Shown here: in pieces, positions 1 to 8,567 of the stretch
Numbering within the stretch: position 1 is the first letter of the stretch
Layout: each line of letters opens with the position of its first letter
NCBI RefSeq assembly: GCF_000315015.1
Contig: NZ_BAEP01000018.1
Span: forward strand, 18,524 to 82,523
Direction: 5' to 3'
DNA from: Paraglaciecola mesophila KMM 241
GTDB lineage: Bacteria; Pseudomonadota; Gammaproteobacteria; Enterobacterales; Alteromonadaceae
Length of the DNA: 64,000 bases
Program-made: the position numbers and the translations under genes
Notes under the pieces: generated by a model
What the model was told of the DNA's origin: nothing
What the model saw: the letters and a program-made list of their open reading frames with translations, nothing else
Database searches by the model: none

Positions 1-1050
1 CCTGAATCCACACACATGCTAACGCATTTGTTTTCAGACATGGGTACGCCAAAGAGCTACCTAAATATGGATGGTTCAAGTGTTCATGCGTTTAAATTTG
101 TGAATGCTAAAGGCCAAGTGAAATATTTCAAACTAACATGGAAAACCAAGCAAGGTCAGAAGAACTTTACCGCCCAAGAAGCGCAAGAAATGCAAGGTAA
201 AGACTTTCAGCCTATGACGACTGATATTTACACCCGTATCGGTGAAAAGGGCGAAACCGCTTCTTGGGATCTGTACTTACAAACCATGGAGCCACAGCAG
301 CTTGATGACTTCGACTTCAACCCGTTAGATACCACCAAAATCTGGCCTGAATCGCTTATTCCAGCGAAGAAAATCGGTAAGTTAACCCTTAATCGCGTGC
401 CAGATAACTTTTTTGAAGAAACAGAGCAAGCTGCGTTTGCACCAAGTAACTTGATCCCTGGTATTGAGCCATCTGAAGACAGAATGCTACAAGGTCGTTT
501 ATTCTCTTATGCTGATACTCAGCGTTACAGAATCGGCGTAAACGCATACCGTATTCCGATTAACGCACCGCGTAATGCTGCGATTAACAACCACGAGCAA
601 CACGGTAAATTGCGTACCACTAACAGCACACGTGATGTGAATTATCAACCAAGTCGCCGGGTAGCACTAGATGACGACAACCAGTACAAATATGCCCAAA
701 CACCGTTGTCGGGAACAACCCAACAAGCGCCGTTCTACAAGCAGCGTAACTTTGCCCAAGCGGGTGAGAAATTCCGTTCATTTAGCAAAGTAGAGCAGCA
801 GCACTTGATTGAAAACTTAGGCACCACCCTAGCGGGTGTTCCGGAAGAAGAAATCCGCGTGATCATCAGTGCATACATGTACAACGCTGATAAACATTAC
901 GGAACAGGGGTTGCCAAGTTAGCCAGTGCGCCTATGAGTAAAGTGAAAGCGACCGCTAAGCAATTGATGGACAACCAAGCAGCACTTGAAAAGCGTGCTA
1001 AGAAAGTCGCTGATGATTTCAGCCGTATTTCATACAAAGCTGAGTTGTAA
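1..1050 (+). CDS. Catalase, C-terminal part (5' end outside window)
   Basis: This is a monofunctional heme catalase, which splits hydrogen peroxide into water and oxygen. The reading frame is open from base 1, where it encodes PESTHMLTHLFSDMGTPKSY, a strongly conserved catalase segment. The gene therefore runs off the left edge, and the ATG at 16 is internal. The proximal heme-ligand region RLFSYADTQRYRIG is present, with the tyrosine codon at 508-510. The distal His/Asn catalytic residues lie in the missing N-terminal part. The length after the heme ligand fits a small-subunit catalase without the extra flavodoxin-like domain. An ankyrin-repeat gene follows on the same strand, a pairing known for KatB/AnkB in Pseudomonas. 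Which clade (KatA or KatB) it belongs to cannot be decided from this fragment. Confidence 0.95.
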   Translation, partial: PESTHMLTHLFSDMGTPKSYLNMDGSSVHAFKFVNAKGQVKYFKLTWKTKQGQKNFTAQEAQEMQGKDFQPMTTDIYTRIGEKGETASWDLYLQTMEPQQLDDFDFNPLDTTKIWPESLIPAKKIGKLTLNRVPDNFFEETEQAAFAPSNLIPGIEPSEDRMLQGRLFSYADTQRYRIGVNAYRIPINAPRNAAINNHEQHGKLRTTNSTRDVNYQPSRRVALDDDNQYKYAQTPLSGTTQQAPFYKQRNFAQAGEKFRSFSKVEQQHLIENLGTTLAGVPEEEIRVIISAYMYNADKHYGTGVAKLASAPMSKVKATAKQLMDNQAALEKRAKKVADDFSRISYKAEL

Positions 1051-1147
1051 GCTATTTGTATCTAAACGCTGCTTGCATGTAATCCTAAATTTGCGTTTAA
1101 GCAAGATGCCACAGCTAGAAGCTGGGTTTAGGTCAAATCAGTAATAA

Positions 1148-1190
1148 TGGCGTGTTAGGGGATAGAACATCTAACACGCCACTTATCTTT
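1148..1190 (+). terminator. Hairpin, probable terminator after catalase
   Basis: An 11-bp perfect inverted repeat (TGGCGTGTTAG at 1148-1158, CTAACACGCCA at 1171-1181) is followed by a T-rich but interrupted tail. It lies between the catalase and the ankyrin gene, so it may only partly stop transcription before the ankyrin gene. Confidence 0.55.
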
Positions 1191-1230
1191 CTAATCATTA
1201 TCTTCTAACAAGTATAAAGAGGAATAAGGC

Positions 1231-1812
1231 ATGAACCGTATCTTCCAATGGCCACTAAACGTCTTACTAACGTTACTACTTTTGACAATGGCGTATTCAA
1301 GCCAAGCAGAGCCTGTTGATAGCAAACACTTACAAACCGTTTATTTTGATGCGGCAAGGCAAGGTGATGTACCCACCCTAAGTGCATATTACGCAGCAGG
1401 GCTCAGCCCAAACGTTGCCGACGCAAAAGGGTATACCGCGCTTATTCTATCGGCCTATCATGGCAAAACCGATGCGGTAGAATACTTGTTAGCCCACGCT
1501 GATGTAAATGCTTGCCAAGAAGACAACTCAGGAAACACCGCTTTAATGGGGGCTATCTTCAAGGGAAATTTCGGAGCGATAAAGGCACTTATTAGCGCTG
1601 ATTGCGATATTGACCAAGCCAATAGTAATGGTCAAACAGCTGCTATGTTTGCCACACTTTTTAATCGCACGGATACCATCGCAGCGTTAACCGAAGCGGG
1701 AGCAAATTTAACGGCCAAAGACGGTTCAGGCAATAGCTTAGTGGATATTGCGTTAAGCCAAGGTAATTATGAATTGGCTGAGAAATTGATGGAGAAAAAG
1801 ACAGCAAATTAA
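1231..1812 (+). CDS. Ankyrin-repeat periplasmic protein, catalase partner (AnkB-like)
   Basis: This is a 193-residue exported ankyrin-repeat protein. Residues 1-27 form a signal peptide (hydrophobic stretch, then AYSSQAEP). About four ankyrin repeats follow, seen as GYTALILSAYHGKTDAVEYL, NTALMGAIFKGNFGAIKALI, GQTAAMFATLFNRTDTIAAL and a last degenerate unit. The start is an ATG with AGAGGA eleven bases upstream. In Pseudomonas aeruginosa the periplasmic ankyrin protein AnkB is needed for full activity of the adjacent catalase KatB, and Campylobacter has a similar ankyrin gene next to katA. The order here suggests the same helper role, perhaps in heme loading or catalase protection. That role is inferred from position, because ankyrin repeats only indicate protein-protein contact. 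Confidence 0.88.
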   Translation: MNRIFQWPLNVLLTLLLLTMAYSSQAEPVDSKHLQTVYFDAARQGDVPTLSAYYAAGLSPNVADAKGYTALILSAYHGKTDAVEYLLAHADVNACQEDNSGNTALMGAIFKGNFGAIKALISADCDIDQANSNGQTAAMFATLFNRTDTIAALTEAGANLTAKDGSGNSLVDIALSQGNYELAEKLMEKKTAN

Positions 1813-1903
1813 GCCCGGGAAACAGCGCTGCAAGCCTCGTAAATACTCACGCGCTGGGAATATAGGTCTTACCAGTCTAAATGTTTGCTTAATAGTTAGG
1901 CAT

Positions 1904-1924
1904 AAATGTGACTTAGTTACATTT
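1904..1924. promoter_or_regulatory. Near-perfect palindrome upstream of cstA (operator candidate)
   Basis: The 20-odd base site AAATGTGACTTAGTTACATT reads almost the same on both strands (arms AAATGTGAC and GTTACATTT, one mismatch, 3-base centre). It resembles the CRP/FNR family half-site TGTGA, but its core is 15 bases rather than CRP's usual 16. It sits about 180 bases before cstA. cstA is CRP-activated in E. coli, so a CRP-like role is plausible but not shown. The rest of 1813-2102 shows no gene. Confidence 0.35.
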
Positions 1925-2102
1925 TCTTGTAATGAACGACGGAAATAGTCGCGTTTATCATTTTTTGTTTTACCGGATTTTGTTATTATCCCGCGCTTAA
2001 ATTAACGTTCTGTTAATCAATGAAACAACTTCATGGAATGAAAAGCGGGGTGCGCTGGGCGCGCTCTAATTCGAATCACTTTGAACAGAGATACGCGCTG
2101 TC

Positions 2103-3566
2103 ATGATCATCTTTTTTATTTGTATCACTATCTTGATCCTTGGTTATAAGTTTTATAGCCCCTTTGTTGAAAAACAAGCAGGGATTGACCCTACGGTTGC
2201 CACACCGCAAACTCGCTTTAGCGAAGGCGTGGATTATGTGCCCATTCATCCGGTACGTGCATTTCTAATTCAATTTTTAAACATCGCCGGTGTTGGGCCT
2301 ATCTTTGGGCCGATATTGGGTGCCTTGTACGGCCCAGTCGCCTTGGTGTGGATTGTGATTGGTAATGTGTTGGGCGGCGCTGTGCATGATTACTTCTCAG
2401 GTGTGATGAGCATCAAAGAAGATGGTAAGAGTCTACCTGAGATTGCTGGGCACTATTACAACGTGGTCTTCAAGGGATTCATGTTGATTTTTACCGCCAT
2501 GCTATTATTTTTTGTGGGCGTGGTATTCATCATGAGCCCAGCGGGTTTATTAAGTAATCTAGACTCGTTTCAAGGCACGATATTGGCTGACAATACCTTT
2601 TGGGTATTAGTGATTTTAGGCTACTACTTCTTAGCGACTTTGCTGCCTATCGATAAAATCATCACTAAGTTTTACCCGATTTTTGGTCTATTGATGATTG
2701 TAATGACCAGCATGATTGCCGTAGCTCTACTTATTGATGCACCGCACTTGCCAGTTACTGGTGATTTTTGGGCATACTTCGAAGCGGATCATGCCCACGA
2801 CTTTTTAGCGCCTAACCCCGATGGCTTGCCTACTTGGCCCTTGTTATTCGTTACAATCACCTGTGGTGCGATCAGCGGTTTTCACTCTACTCAAGCACCC
2901 ATTATTGCCCGCTGTTTAACCAACGAAAAGTACGTGCGCCCAGTTTACTACGGCGCCATGGTGTGTGAAGGCATAGTGGCTTGTGTATGGGCATTAGCGG
3001 GTATAGCGGCCTTCCCTGAAGGATACGCAGGACTCAAAGCCATGCTTGACACGGGCGGGCCAGGTTTGGTCGTTAATCATGTGGCGAATAGTTACTTAGG
3101 TGTATTTGGCGGCATCATGGCGATTGTTGCTGTGGCGGTATTCCCAATTACTTCTGGTGATACAGCATTTCGCTCGCTACGTTTAACCGTGGTTGATGCG
3201 TTTAACATTCCCCAAAGCATTCGAAACCGCCTGTTGCTTGCGGTGCCTATTTTGACTATTGCTTACTTTATGACAAAGTTAGACTTCACGCTGATTTGGC
3301 GCTATTTCGCGTTCTCCAACATGTTGCTTTCAACCAGCGTGTTATGGCTGGCTACCAAGTACTTATTTGACCGAGGCACCTTCCATTGGATTGCCAGTAT
3401 TCCAGCGGTGATCACCACTGGTGTTACCGTTTCTTATATTATGACTGCGGCCATCGGTTTTAACTTATCACCTGATTTAGGCAAGCCAATTGGGGCAGTC
3501 GTGGTGGTGATTGGCTTGATTTTGTTGGTGATAGCACACAATAAACATAAACAAGTTGTGGCTTAG
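2103..3566 (+). CDS. CstA-family transporter (carbon starvation protein)
   Basis: This is an inner-membrane protein of 487 residues with about a dozen hydrophobic segments. Family signatures are clear near the N-terminus: FIGPILGAL-like FGPILGALYGP, GGAVHDYFSGVMSIKEDGKS and a later GFHSTQAPIIARCLTNEK. CstA proteins import peptides or pyruvate during carbon starvation. E. coli CstA has about 700 residues, so this is the short form of the family, which has the transporter core without the long C-terminal extension. The start is ATG, with no strong ribosome site. A well-formed terminator follows, so it is probably a single-gene unit. The substrate (peptide or pyruvate) cannot be told from the sequence. 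Confidence 0.9.
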   Translation: MIIFFICITILILGYKFYSPFVEKQAGIDPTVATPQTRFSEGVDYVPIHPVRAFLIQFLNIAGVGPIFGPILGALYGPVALVWIVIGNVLGGAVHDYFSGVMSIKEDGKSLPEIAGHYYNVVFKGFMLIFTAMLLFFVGVVFIMSPAGLLSNLDSFQGTILADNTFWVLVILGYYFLATLLPIDKIITKFYPIFGLLMIVMTSMIAVALLIDAPHLPVTGDFWAYFEADHAHDFLAPNPDGLPTWPLLFVTITCGAISGFHSTQAPIIARCLTNEKYVRPVYYGAMVCEGIVACVWALAGIAAFPEGYAGLKAMLDTGGPGLVVNHVANSYLGVFGGIMAIVAVAVFPITSGDTAFRSLRLTVVDAFNIPQSIRNRLLLAVPILTIAYFMTKLDFTLIWRYFAFSNMLLSTSVLWLATKYLFDRGTFHWIASIPAVITTGVTVSYIMTAAIGFNLSPDLGKPIGAVVVVIGLILLVIAHNKHKQVVA

Positions 3567-3613
3567 CGCCTAAGCGATTGTTGAAAATGCGCTAACGCGT
3601 AGTGATTTATCAG

Positions 3614-3643
3614 AAAGCTAACCCGAAATGGTTAGCTTTTTTT
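3614..3643 (+). terminator. Rho-independent terminator after cstA
   Basis: A perfect 10-bp stem (AAAGCTAACC / GGTTAGCTTT) with a 6-base loop runs directly into seven T residues, 47 bases after the cstA stop codon. Confidence 0.9.
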
Positions 3644-3691
3644 GTGCCTGCGTTTTTGATAGGTGGGCGTTCTTATGTTCGGTGTATTTTC

Positions 3692-3993
3692 GCTGAGTGA
3701 TCATTTATTAACGTGCAATGGTATAATACCAATCCGCATTAATAAGTGACCGTCTCAGAATGCGTCCAGCGGTTTTTGATTAAGGCGTCGCTATGTAGTA
3801 ATGGTTGTTCCCTTTCAAATAGTGAGAACGCAGAGCAAAAGCCGCTGGGGCATTCCTTGCAGGCGAGTTTTAAAAGGGCTTACACTGCGTTGCATGACTT
3901 CGAAAGAGAACAACTATTCATTCAGTCATGCGCCTTGTTTAAGCCCTTTTAAACTCTCGCTGAGTCATCACTTATTAACGTGGAATGGTATAA
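3692..3993. repeat. MITE-like inverted-repeat element
   Basis: This non-coding stretch carries a ~33-base motif (GAGTGATCATTTATTAACGT at 3695, continuing to GGTATA) repeated as an inverted copy at 3724-3757 and again in direct orientation at 3956-3993. A shorter relic lies at 4050-4072 over the btuB stop. Between the outer copies are two more complementary pairs: ATGGTTGTTCCCTTTC (3801) with GAAAGAGAACAAC (3902), and GCGAGTTTTAAAAGGGCTTA (3863) with TAAGCCCTTTTAAACTC (3940). The open frames inside do not resemble proteins. It looks like a small non-autonomous element of a type dispersed in Alteromonadales genomes. Target duplication was not identified. Confidence 0.6.
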
Positions 3994-4003
3994 AATACTC
4001 AAC

Positions 4004-4031
4004 AAAAAAGGGATGCCGTGGCATCCCTTTT
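4004..4031 (-). terminator. Rho-independent terminator of the btuB-like gene
   Basis: The stem AAAAGGGATGCC / GGCATCCCTTTT forms a tight hairpin that ends in a T run when read on the minus strand. It lies 40 bases beyond the receptor's stop codon. Confidence 0.8.
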
Positions 4032-4071
4032 ATATTCTCGTTGCGAGCTCACATATTAACGTGCAATGGCA

Positions 4072-5949
4072 TTAAAACTGATACTGCGCGCCAATGTAAC
4101 CTGCTGCGCCGGATGTGTTATAGGTAGCAATGTCTTGATAATTGGCATCAAATGCGTTTTCTAAACGTGCACTTAGACTAAGGTTTTTATTAACCGAGTA
4201 ACGAGCGCTCACATCAATCACTTCATAGCCTTTTAGTTCAACGCCATCCACCGAATCATGAGATGAGCGCAGGCTAGCGGCTAACTTCCATGTGTTGTTA
4301 TCATAAAATACGCTTATGCTGCCTGAGTTACGCGGGCGGCGACGACGCTGATCACCAGCAGTATCTTCGGTGTCGTTGTAGGTGTAGTTGGCGCTAACAC
4401 CAATCGTATCGGTTATTGCAATATCAGCGATGAGTTCAATGCCCTCAGAGGTGCTTTCGCCTAAATCTTGTAAGTAACCCGAAAAAGTGGCGAGATCAAA
4501 GTAAATGCTGTCTTCTATCTTTTGATCAAAATAGGTGACTTCAAACTTCGAACCCGAGGTCAAAGCGTAGGTTAGACCGATCTCATAGCCTTTGGTGGTC
4601 TCTTCTTTTAAATCCACTTCAGAGGCGGGTGCAATGGAGAAAGGACCTGTGTTGTAAGCGATTTCACTTAAACTCGGTGCTCTAAAACCAGTGCCGTAAG
4701 CACCGCGAAGTTTTAATTCGTTATTACCAACAGCCCATATATAGGCACTGCTCAAACGATAACTGGTATGCTCGCCAAAATCTTCATTGTCGTCATGACG
4801 AACTCCAGCAGTAACAAAGAGGTTACTTATGACTTCACTCTGGTATTCAAGATAGTAACCGCGCTGAGTGCGGCTATCATCATCACTAGTGATTTTTTCT
4901 TGTTTCCAGTCGATGCCGTAGACTAAGTTGGCATTTTGATTTAACTCAGTACTGCCAAGATATTCAGCACGTTCAACGGTACCCTTAGTATCAAAGCTAG
5001 ATAAGCCCTCGGCGATAAATTCGCGCTCGATGAAGCTTTTAGCGAGTGAAAATTGATGCTCTGAAGTGTTTGTGGAGTAATTAGCGCTGACACGTAAATC
5101 TGTTTGGTCAAACTCATTTTCACAATCATTTGTAGAGCCGGATGCACCAAAACACGAATCATATTGACCTTCTGCATTGGTGTTTCGTGCAACAAAATTC
5201 AGCTTAACCTGTTCATTCACTTGATAACCTAAGCGAGTGTGTAATGTAGTGTTGTCGTATCCGTCGTCATCTTGGTTTTCAAGCGTTGTTACGCGAGAGT
5301 TAAAGCCATCTGTTGAGAAGTCGGAAGCAGCTACATAGTAGTCAAATTTATCACTCGAGCCCCCTACATCAGCCGCTAAGTTGGTCGCGTTGTAACGGCC
5401 ATATTCTGCTGATACTTGACCTGAAGGTTCGCCCACGCCATTAGCGGTTTCGATATTGATCACGCCGCCAGCATCAGCACCATAAACTAAACCTTGGCTA
5501 CCACGGAGTATTTCAACGCGGTTGATGTTGCTACTTTGTATTTGACCAAAGTTAGGGCCGACTTGTGTGCCTGTTGGGTCTGACACTTCGACGCCATCGA
5601 TACGAACTTGGGTGCGATAGCCTTCTTCGCCACGAATTCGCAGGCTGGTTGTTGAACCGGCGCTACCATTGCTTGTAACAGTGATCGAGGGTTGAGTACG
5701 TAGTACATCCGCTAAATTAGCGTAACCACGAGTTTCAATATCATCGCGAGTCAAAACTGATACAGAAGTCGCGATTTCGCGAATAGGCATGGCCACACGG
5801 CTTGAAACGACCACCATGCGTTCGAGGTTACTGTCAGTTTTGCTAGCAACTTCTGTTGAATTTTCTGACTGTGCATCAGAGATTTGGGCGATAGATGGGC
5901 TTGCCGATAATGCTAAAGAGATGGCGATAGCCAGTGGGCGGTGTTGCAT
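4072..5949 (-). CDS. btuB: TonB-dependent vitamin B12 receptor, BtuB-like
   Basis: This is an outer-membrane receptor of 625 residues that takes up cobalamin using TonB energy. Residues 1-21 are a signal peptide (SLALSASPSIAQ). A plug domain covers about 45-160 (SVSVLTRDDIETRGYANLAD, RIDGVEVSDP, RVEILRGSQGLVYGADAGG). The rest is a 22-strand barrel ending in the aromatic QYQF expected for BAM insertion. The length matches BtuB (about 600). Substrate assignment rests mainly on the cobalamin riboswitch in its leader, since the plug alone would also fit related receptors. The start ATG has GAGGA seven bases upstream. Its partners BtuC, BtuD and BtuF are encoded 13-21 kb away in a second riboswitch-controlled operon. 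Confidence 0.9.
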   Translation of the reverse strand: MQHRPLAIAISLALSASPSIAQISDAQSENSTEVASKTDSNLERMVVVSSRVAMPIREIATSVSVLTRDDIETRGYANLADVLRTQPSITVTSNGSAGSTTSLRIRGEEGYRTQVRIDGVEVSDPTGTQVGPNFGQIQSSNINRVEILRGSQGLVYGADAGGVINIETANGVGEPSGQVSAEYGRYNATNLAADVGGSSDKFDYYVAASDFSTDGFNSRVTTLENQDDDGYDNTTLHTRLGYQVNEQVKLNFVARNTNAEGQYDSCFGASGSTNDCENEFDQTDLRVSANYSTNTSEHQFSLAKSFIEREFIAEGLSSFDTKGTVERAEYLGSTELNQNANLVYGIDWKQEKITSDDDSRTQRGYYLEYQSEVISNLFVTAGVRHDDNEDFGEHTSYRLSSAYIWAVGNNELKLRGAYGTGFRAPSLSEIAYNTGPFSIAPASEVDLKEETTKGYEIGLTYALTSGSKFEVTYFDQKIEDSIYFDLATFSGYLQDLGESTSEGIELIADIAITDTIGVSANYTYNDTEDTAGDQRRRRPRNSGSISVFYDNNTWKLAASLRSSHDSVDGVELKGYEVIDVSARYSVNKNLSLSARLENAFDANYQDIATYNTSGAAGYIGAQYQF

Positions 5950-6107
5950 GTGTGTTCCTCAATCTGAAAAAAGTTAACGATCGAAGGAGGGGTAAAATGC
6001 GTGAATTATAATAATCTTGTAGCTATATGCAGCGAAACGACATTTAAAATGGATGGAGTAGCGTCAAAATCAAAGCAAGCAACAAGTTAATTTGATAGGT
6101 GCATTCT

Positions 6108-6128
6108 AATGAAGCCCTCCGCTTCATT
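6108..6128 (-). promoter_or_regulatory. Hairpin between riboswitch and btuB (possible expression platform)
   Basis: A perfect 8-bp stem (AATGAAGC / GCTTCATT) closes a 5-base loop that reads GGAGG on the transcript strand. It starts about 20 bases after the riboswitch core. It lacks a T run, so it is not an obvious intrinsic terminator. It might be a structural element of the leader or a sequestered ribosome-binding-like sequence. btuB itself starts 160 bases further on. Confidence 0.35.
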
Positions 6129-6144
6129 CGTAAATAACTAGTTC

Positions 6145-6295
6145 ATAGGCCGGTGTCGGGCTGGCATCTCAAAGGATGCGTACCGTTGCGGGGGCAGCGA
6201 TGGATTAACCTAGACAGCCATGTTTGTCTGGCGACACCATACTTCCCGTTTACCCTGTTCAGTTGAAATGGCTCACAACCAACAGGCACCTAGAA
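6145..6295 (-). promoter_or_regulatory. Cobalamin (B12) riboswitch upstream of btuB
   Basis: Read on the minus strand, the leader has the ordered conserved blocks of the B12 riboswitch: GGTGCCTGTT (from 6290 down), AACAGGGTAAACGGGAAG, a GGTGTCG segment, the B12 box GCTGCCCCCGCAACGGTA (6198-6181), and the closing GATGCCAGCCCGACACCGGC (near 6166-6148). Riboswitches of this class repress the downstream gene when adenosylcobalamin is bound. The promoter should lie just upstream, at about 6300-6420, directly beside the hairpin repeats. Confidence 0.92.
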
Positions 6296-6420
6296 TAGCG
6301 GGCGAGACCATACAAACACTGGGCTTCAAAGTCAATGAATAAGGCCGCAAACCGAGCCGTTTATACTGTGTAGCATCATGTCACGTATAGCATTGCTCCA
6401 TGCTAACTAACTAAAACCGA

Positions 6421-7251
6421 TATCATGACACCCATGATAACGATATCTTGACACCCATGATAAGGCTTAGTGAACACACTATCGTAAGAGCATTCATCTT
6501 AATATTTGGTGAAAGTAGCTCAGACTCGAAGTAGGCGAGTGTTTTTGCATAGGTTTAATGGATAAGGTCTGCTTGCTAAAAACCGATATCGTGACACCTA
6601 TGATAAGAATTGTAGAGCGTACTATTGCCGAAGTATTCATCTCAAAACCGATATCTTGACACTCAAGATAAAACTCGGTGAGCGAAATGCCTTCAGAGCA
6701 TTCATTTTAATATTTGGTGAAAGTAGCTCAGACTCGAAGTAGGCGATTGTTTTTGCAGAGGTTTAATGGATAAGCTCTGCTTGCTAAAAACCGATATCAT
6801 GACACCTTCGGTAAGGCTCGGTGAACACACTATTGTCAGAGCATTCATCTTAATATTTGGTGAAAGTAGCTCAGACTCGAAGTAGGCGAGTGTTTTTGCA
6901 TAGGTTTAATGGATAAGGTCTGCTTGCTAAAAAACGACATCATGACACCTACGGTAAGGCTCGGTGAGAATACTATTTTCAAAGCTGATATCAAGACACC
7001 CAATGTAAATCGTTTAAGAAAGCAATCGCCAATTTTAAACCTATCTATTGATGTCGCCGCGCCACTGTCGATATCTCGTTGCCGTATCACATCATCACTT
7101 CGTGAAACCCTGCACGACTAAAATAATATCGCGACACCCATGATAAGACCTAGAGCCGTTATCCTCAAACCGATGATAGGATTTGGTGAAAGTAGCTCGA
7201 GGCCAAAAATAGGCGAGCCTTTTGTATTGGCTTAATGGTTAGCGTCCGCTT
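6421..7251. repeat. Array of RAYT-associated hairpin repeats with a ~105-bp module
   Basis: A 19-base hairpin of type TATCATGACACCCATGATA occurs here about eight times in one orientation: 6421-6439, 6444-6462, 6587-6605, 6652-6670, 6795-6813, 6938-6956, 6989-7007 and 7127-7145, with later copies increasingly degenerate. The loop GACACC/T is the best conserved part. A longer module, from AGAGCATTCATCTTAATATT to TGCTTGCTAAAAACCGATAT, precedes three hairpins (about 6487-6590, 6694-6798, 6837-6941). A decayed fourth module copy is at 7181-7251. No coding potential is evident. The stretch 7252-7516 holds no gene that I can see. Confidence 0.85.
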
Positions 7252-7516
7252 GATAAGTTTGCTGTAAGTGCCTAGCAATAAGGGGGCGTTATGATGACAC
7301 TCTTGCTTAAAATGGTTTCAATAAATCCAACGTTTATCTAATAAGCGCGTTACCTTTGCTCGCTTTATGCTAAAAGAAATCAGAGGTAATACTTCATTTT
7401 TATTTATCTGATTTTTGCGTCTTATGAGGAGAAGCGAAAGGTAGGGTGAATATGCGGCGTAAGGCTCTTGCGAAAATTTACACCTGAGATGATTTTACCG
7501 ATTTTAATGATGAAAT

Positions 7517-8500
7517 TTATGCTCGCTTAAGTAACTGTTTGGCTTTCCCCATGCCTCTAATACGTTGATGATGGGTATGCCGTTTGAAGGTATTCATCAT
7601 AAGCTCTGCACCTGCGGCACAAAAGAAGTGCTTTTCGAACTCAGTCACCAAAATTAACCATTGGGCTGAATCTAAGCCTAACTGCTGTAAAATCGGGCTT
7701 TGATATTTTTCGATATGATCGGTTTTCTCATCAATAATACTTCGGCTGGTGGTTTGTACTAACTCGCAATAGTTTTCAAGTGAATAGGTGATGCCTTTAG
7801 GGGAATTTTGTTTCGGATTGCCTATAAAGGGCATCAGATTTTTTGGTTGTTGTTGCTTATTATTAAGAGCTTGCAGGCGTTTTTTTATAGTGGTGTATTT
7901 TGACGTTTTAGGTGATTTTTCAACTTTAGCTCGAATGGGATTCAAGTCAACATAGGCCATACACGCTAACAGTGCGCTTTCATCTAACAATGCTTGGGAT
8001 TTAAATCGCCCTTCCCAAAATCGACCAGTACAACTGTCTTCTTTATTAGCCTCTCTGGCAATATGTTCATTGATATTACGCATAAACCAACTGATATCGT
8101 ACAAACGCTTTCGATATAACTCAACAGTTTCGTCAAAGGTAATCAGTTCACCCGGAGTGAGTTTATCACCACAGACGTACTTCTGCGTGAGTAAGGTGCC
8201 CTTATGTATTTTGTGATAGCGGCGTAATACCTCGTCAATTTTCCAATCATCCGCTGCTGATTTATCTACGTATAGCACTATATGTGTGTGATTACTCATT
8301 ACGGCATATGCACAAATGCTGATGGAAAATACGGTCGACAAGAATAGTAGACGATCCTCGACCCAACCTCGACGGTGCTCGTAAGTTTGACCAGTGTATT
8401 TATCAATACCACATAGGTAAGAGCGCCGAACGCATCGTGAAATGCAGTGGTAATAGGGGGTATCAACTAGGCTGATTTGATTTCTTCTAGGTTGAGGCAC
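7517..8500 (-). CDS. REP-associated tyrosine transposase (RAYT, Y1/HUH family)
   Basis: This 327-residue protein belongs to the IS200/IS605-like Y1 transposase superfamily, RAYT branch. Early residues give the family opening PYYHCISRCVRRSYLCG. The metal-binding HUH motif appears as MSNHTHIVLYV (about residues 67-77). The conserved segment CMAYVDLNPIRAKVEKS lies at about 180-197. RAYTs are single-copy, domesticated-looking relatives of single-strand transposases that bind and process short hairpins (REP sequences). Here the gene is bracketed by hairpin copies in opposite orientations, with no IS200-type end structure or orfB. The ATG at 8500 lacks a clear ribosome site. The catalytic tyrosine was not assigned with confidence. 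Confidence 0.88.
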   Translation of the reverse strand: MPQPRRNQISLVDTPYYHCISRCVRRSYLCGIDKYTGQTYEHRRGWVEDRLLFLSTVFSISICAYAVMSNHTHIVLYVDKSAADDWKIDEVLRRYHKIHKGTLLTQKYVCGDKLTPGELITFDETVELYRKRLYDISWFMRNINEHIAREANKEDSCTGRFWEGRFKSQALLDESALLACMAYVDLNPIRAKVEKSPKTSKYTTIKKRLQALNNKQQQPKNLMPFIGNPKQNSPKGITYSLENYCELVQTTSRSIIDEKTDHIEKYQSPILQQLGLDSAQWLILVTEFEKHFFCAAGAELMMNTFKRHTHHQRIRGMGKAKQLLKRA

Positions 8501-8567
8501 AATGCGAACACCATTATAAATAAGACTCCTAGTGATATTAGTTCATTTTGTAAAATATGGGGAATTT

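Noticed and set aside
1..1050. Truncated catalase pseudogene
   Set aside because: The frame is open to base 1 with conserved catalase sequence, so the gene simply continues outside the window.
3746..4127. Two plus-strand frames in the region between cstA and btuB
   Set aside because: They lie inside the inverted-repeat element and across the btuB 3' end and resemble no protein.
6061..6128. Leader peptide of five codons after the riboswitch hairpin (GGAGG in the loop, ATG 12 bases on)
   Set aside because: It is extremely short, the spacing is too long, and there is no conservation evidence. It is kept only as a note on the hairpin.
6421..7251. CRISPR array
   Set aside because: Repeats are hairpins at irregular spacing, with a repeated (not unique) sequence between several of them, and no cas genes are present.
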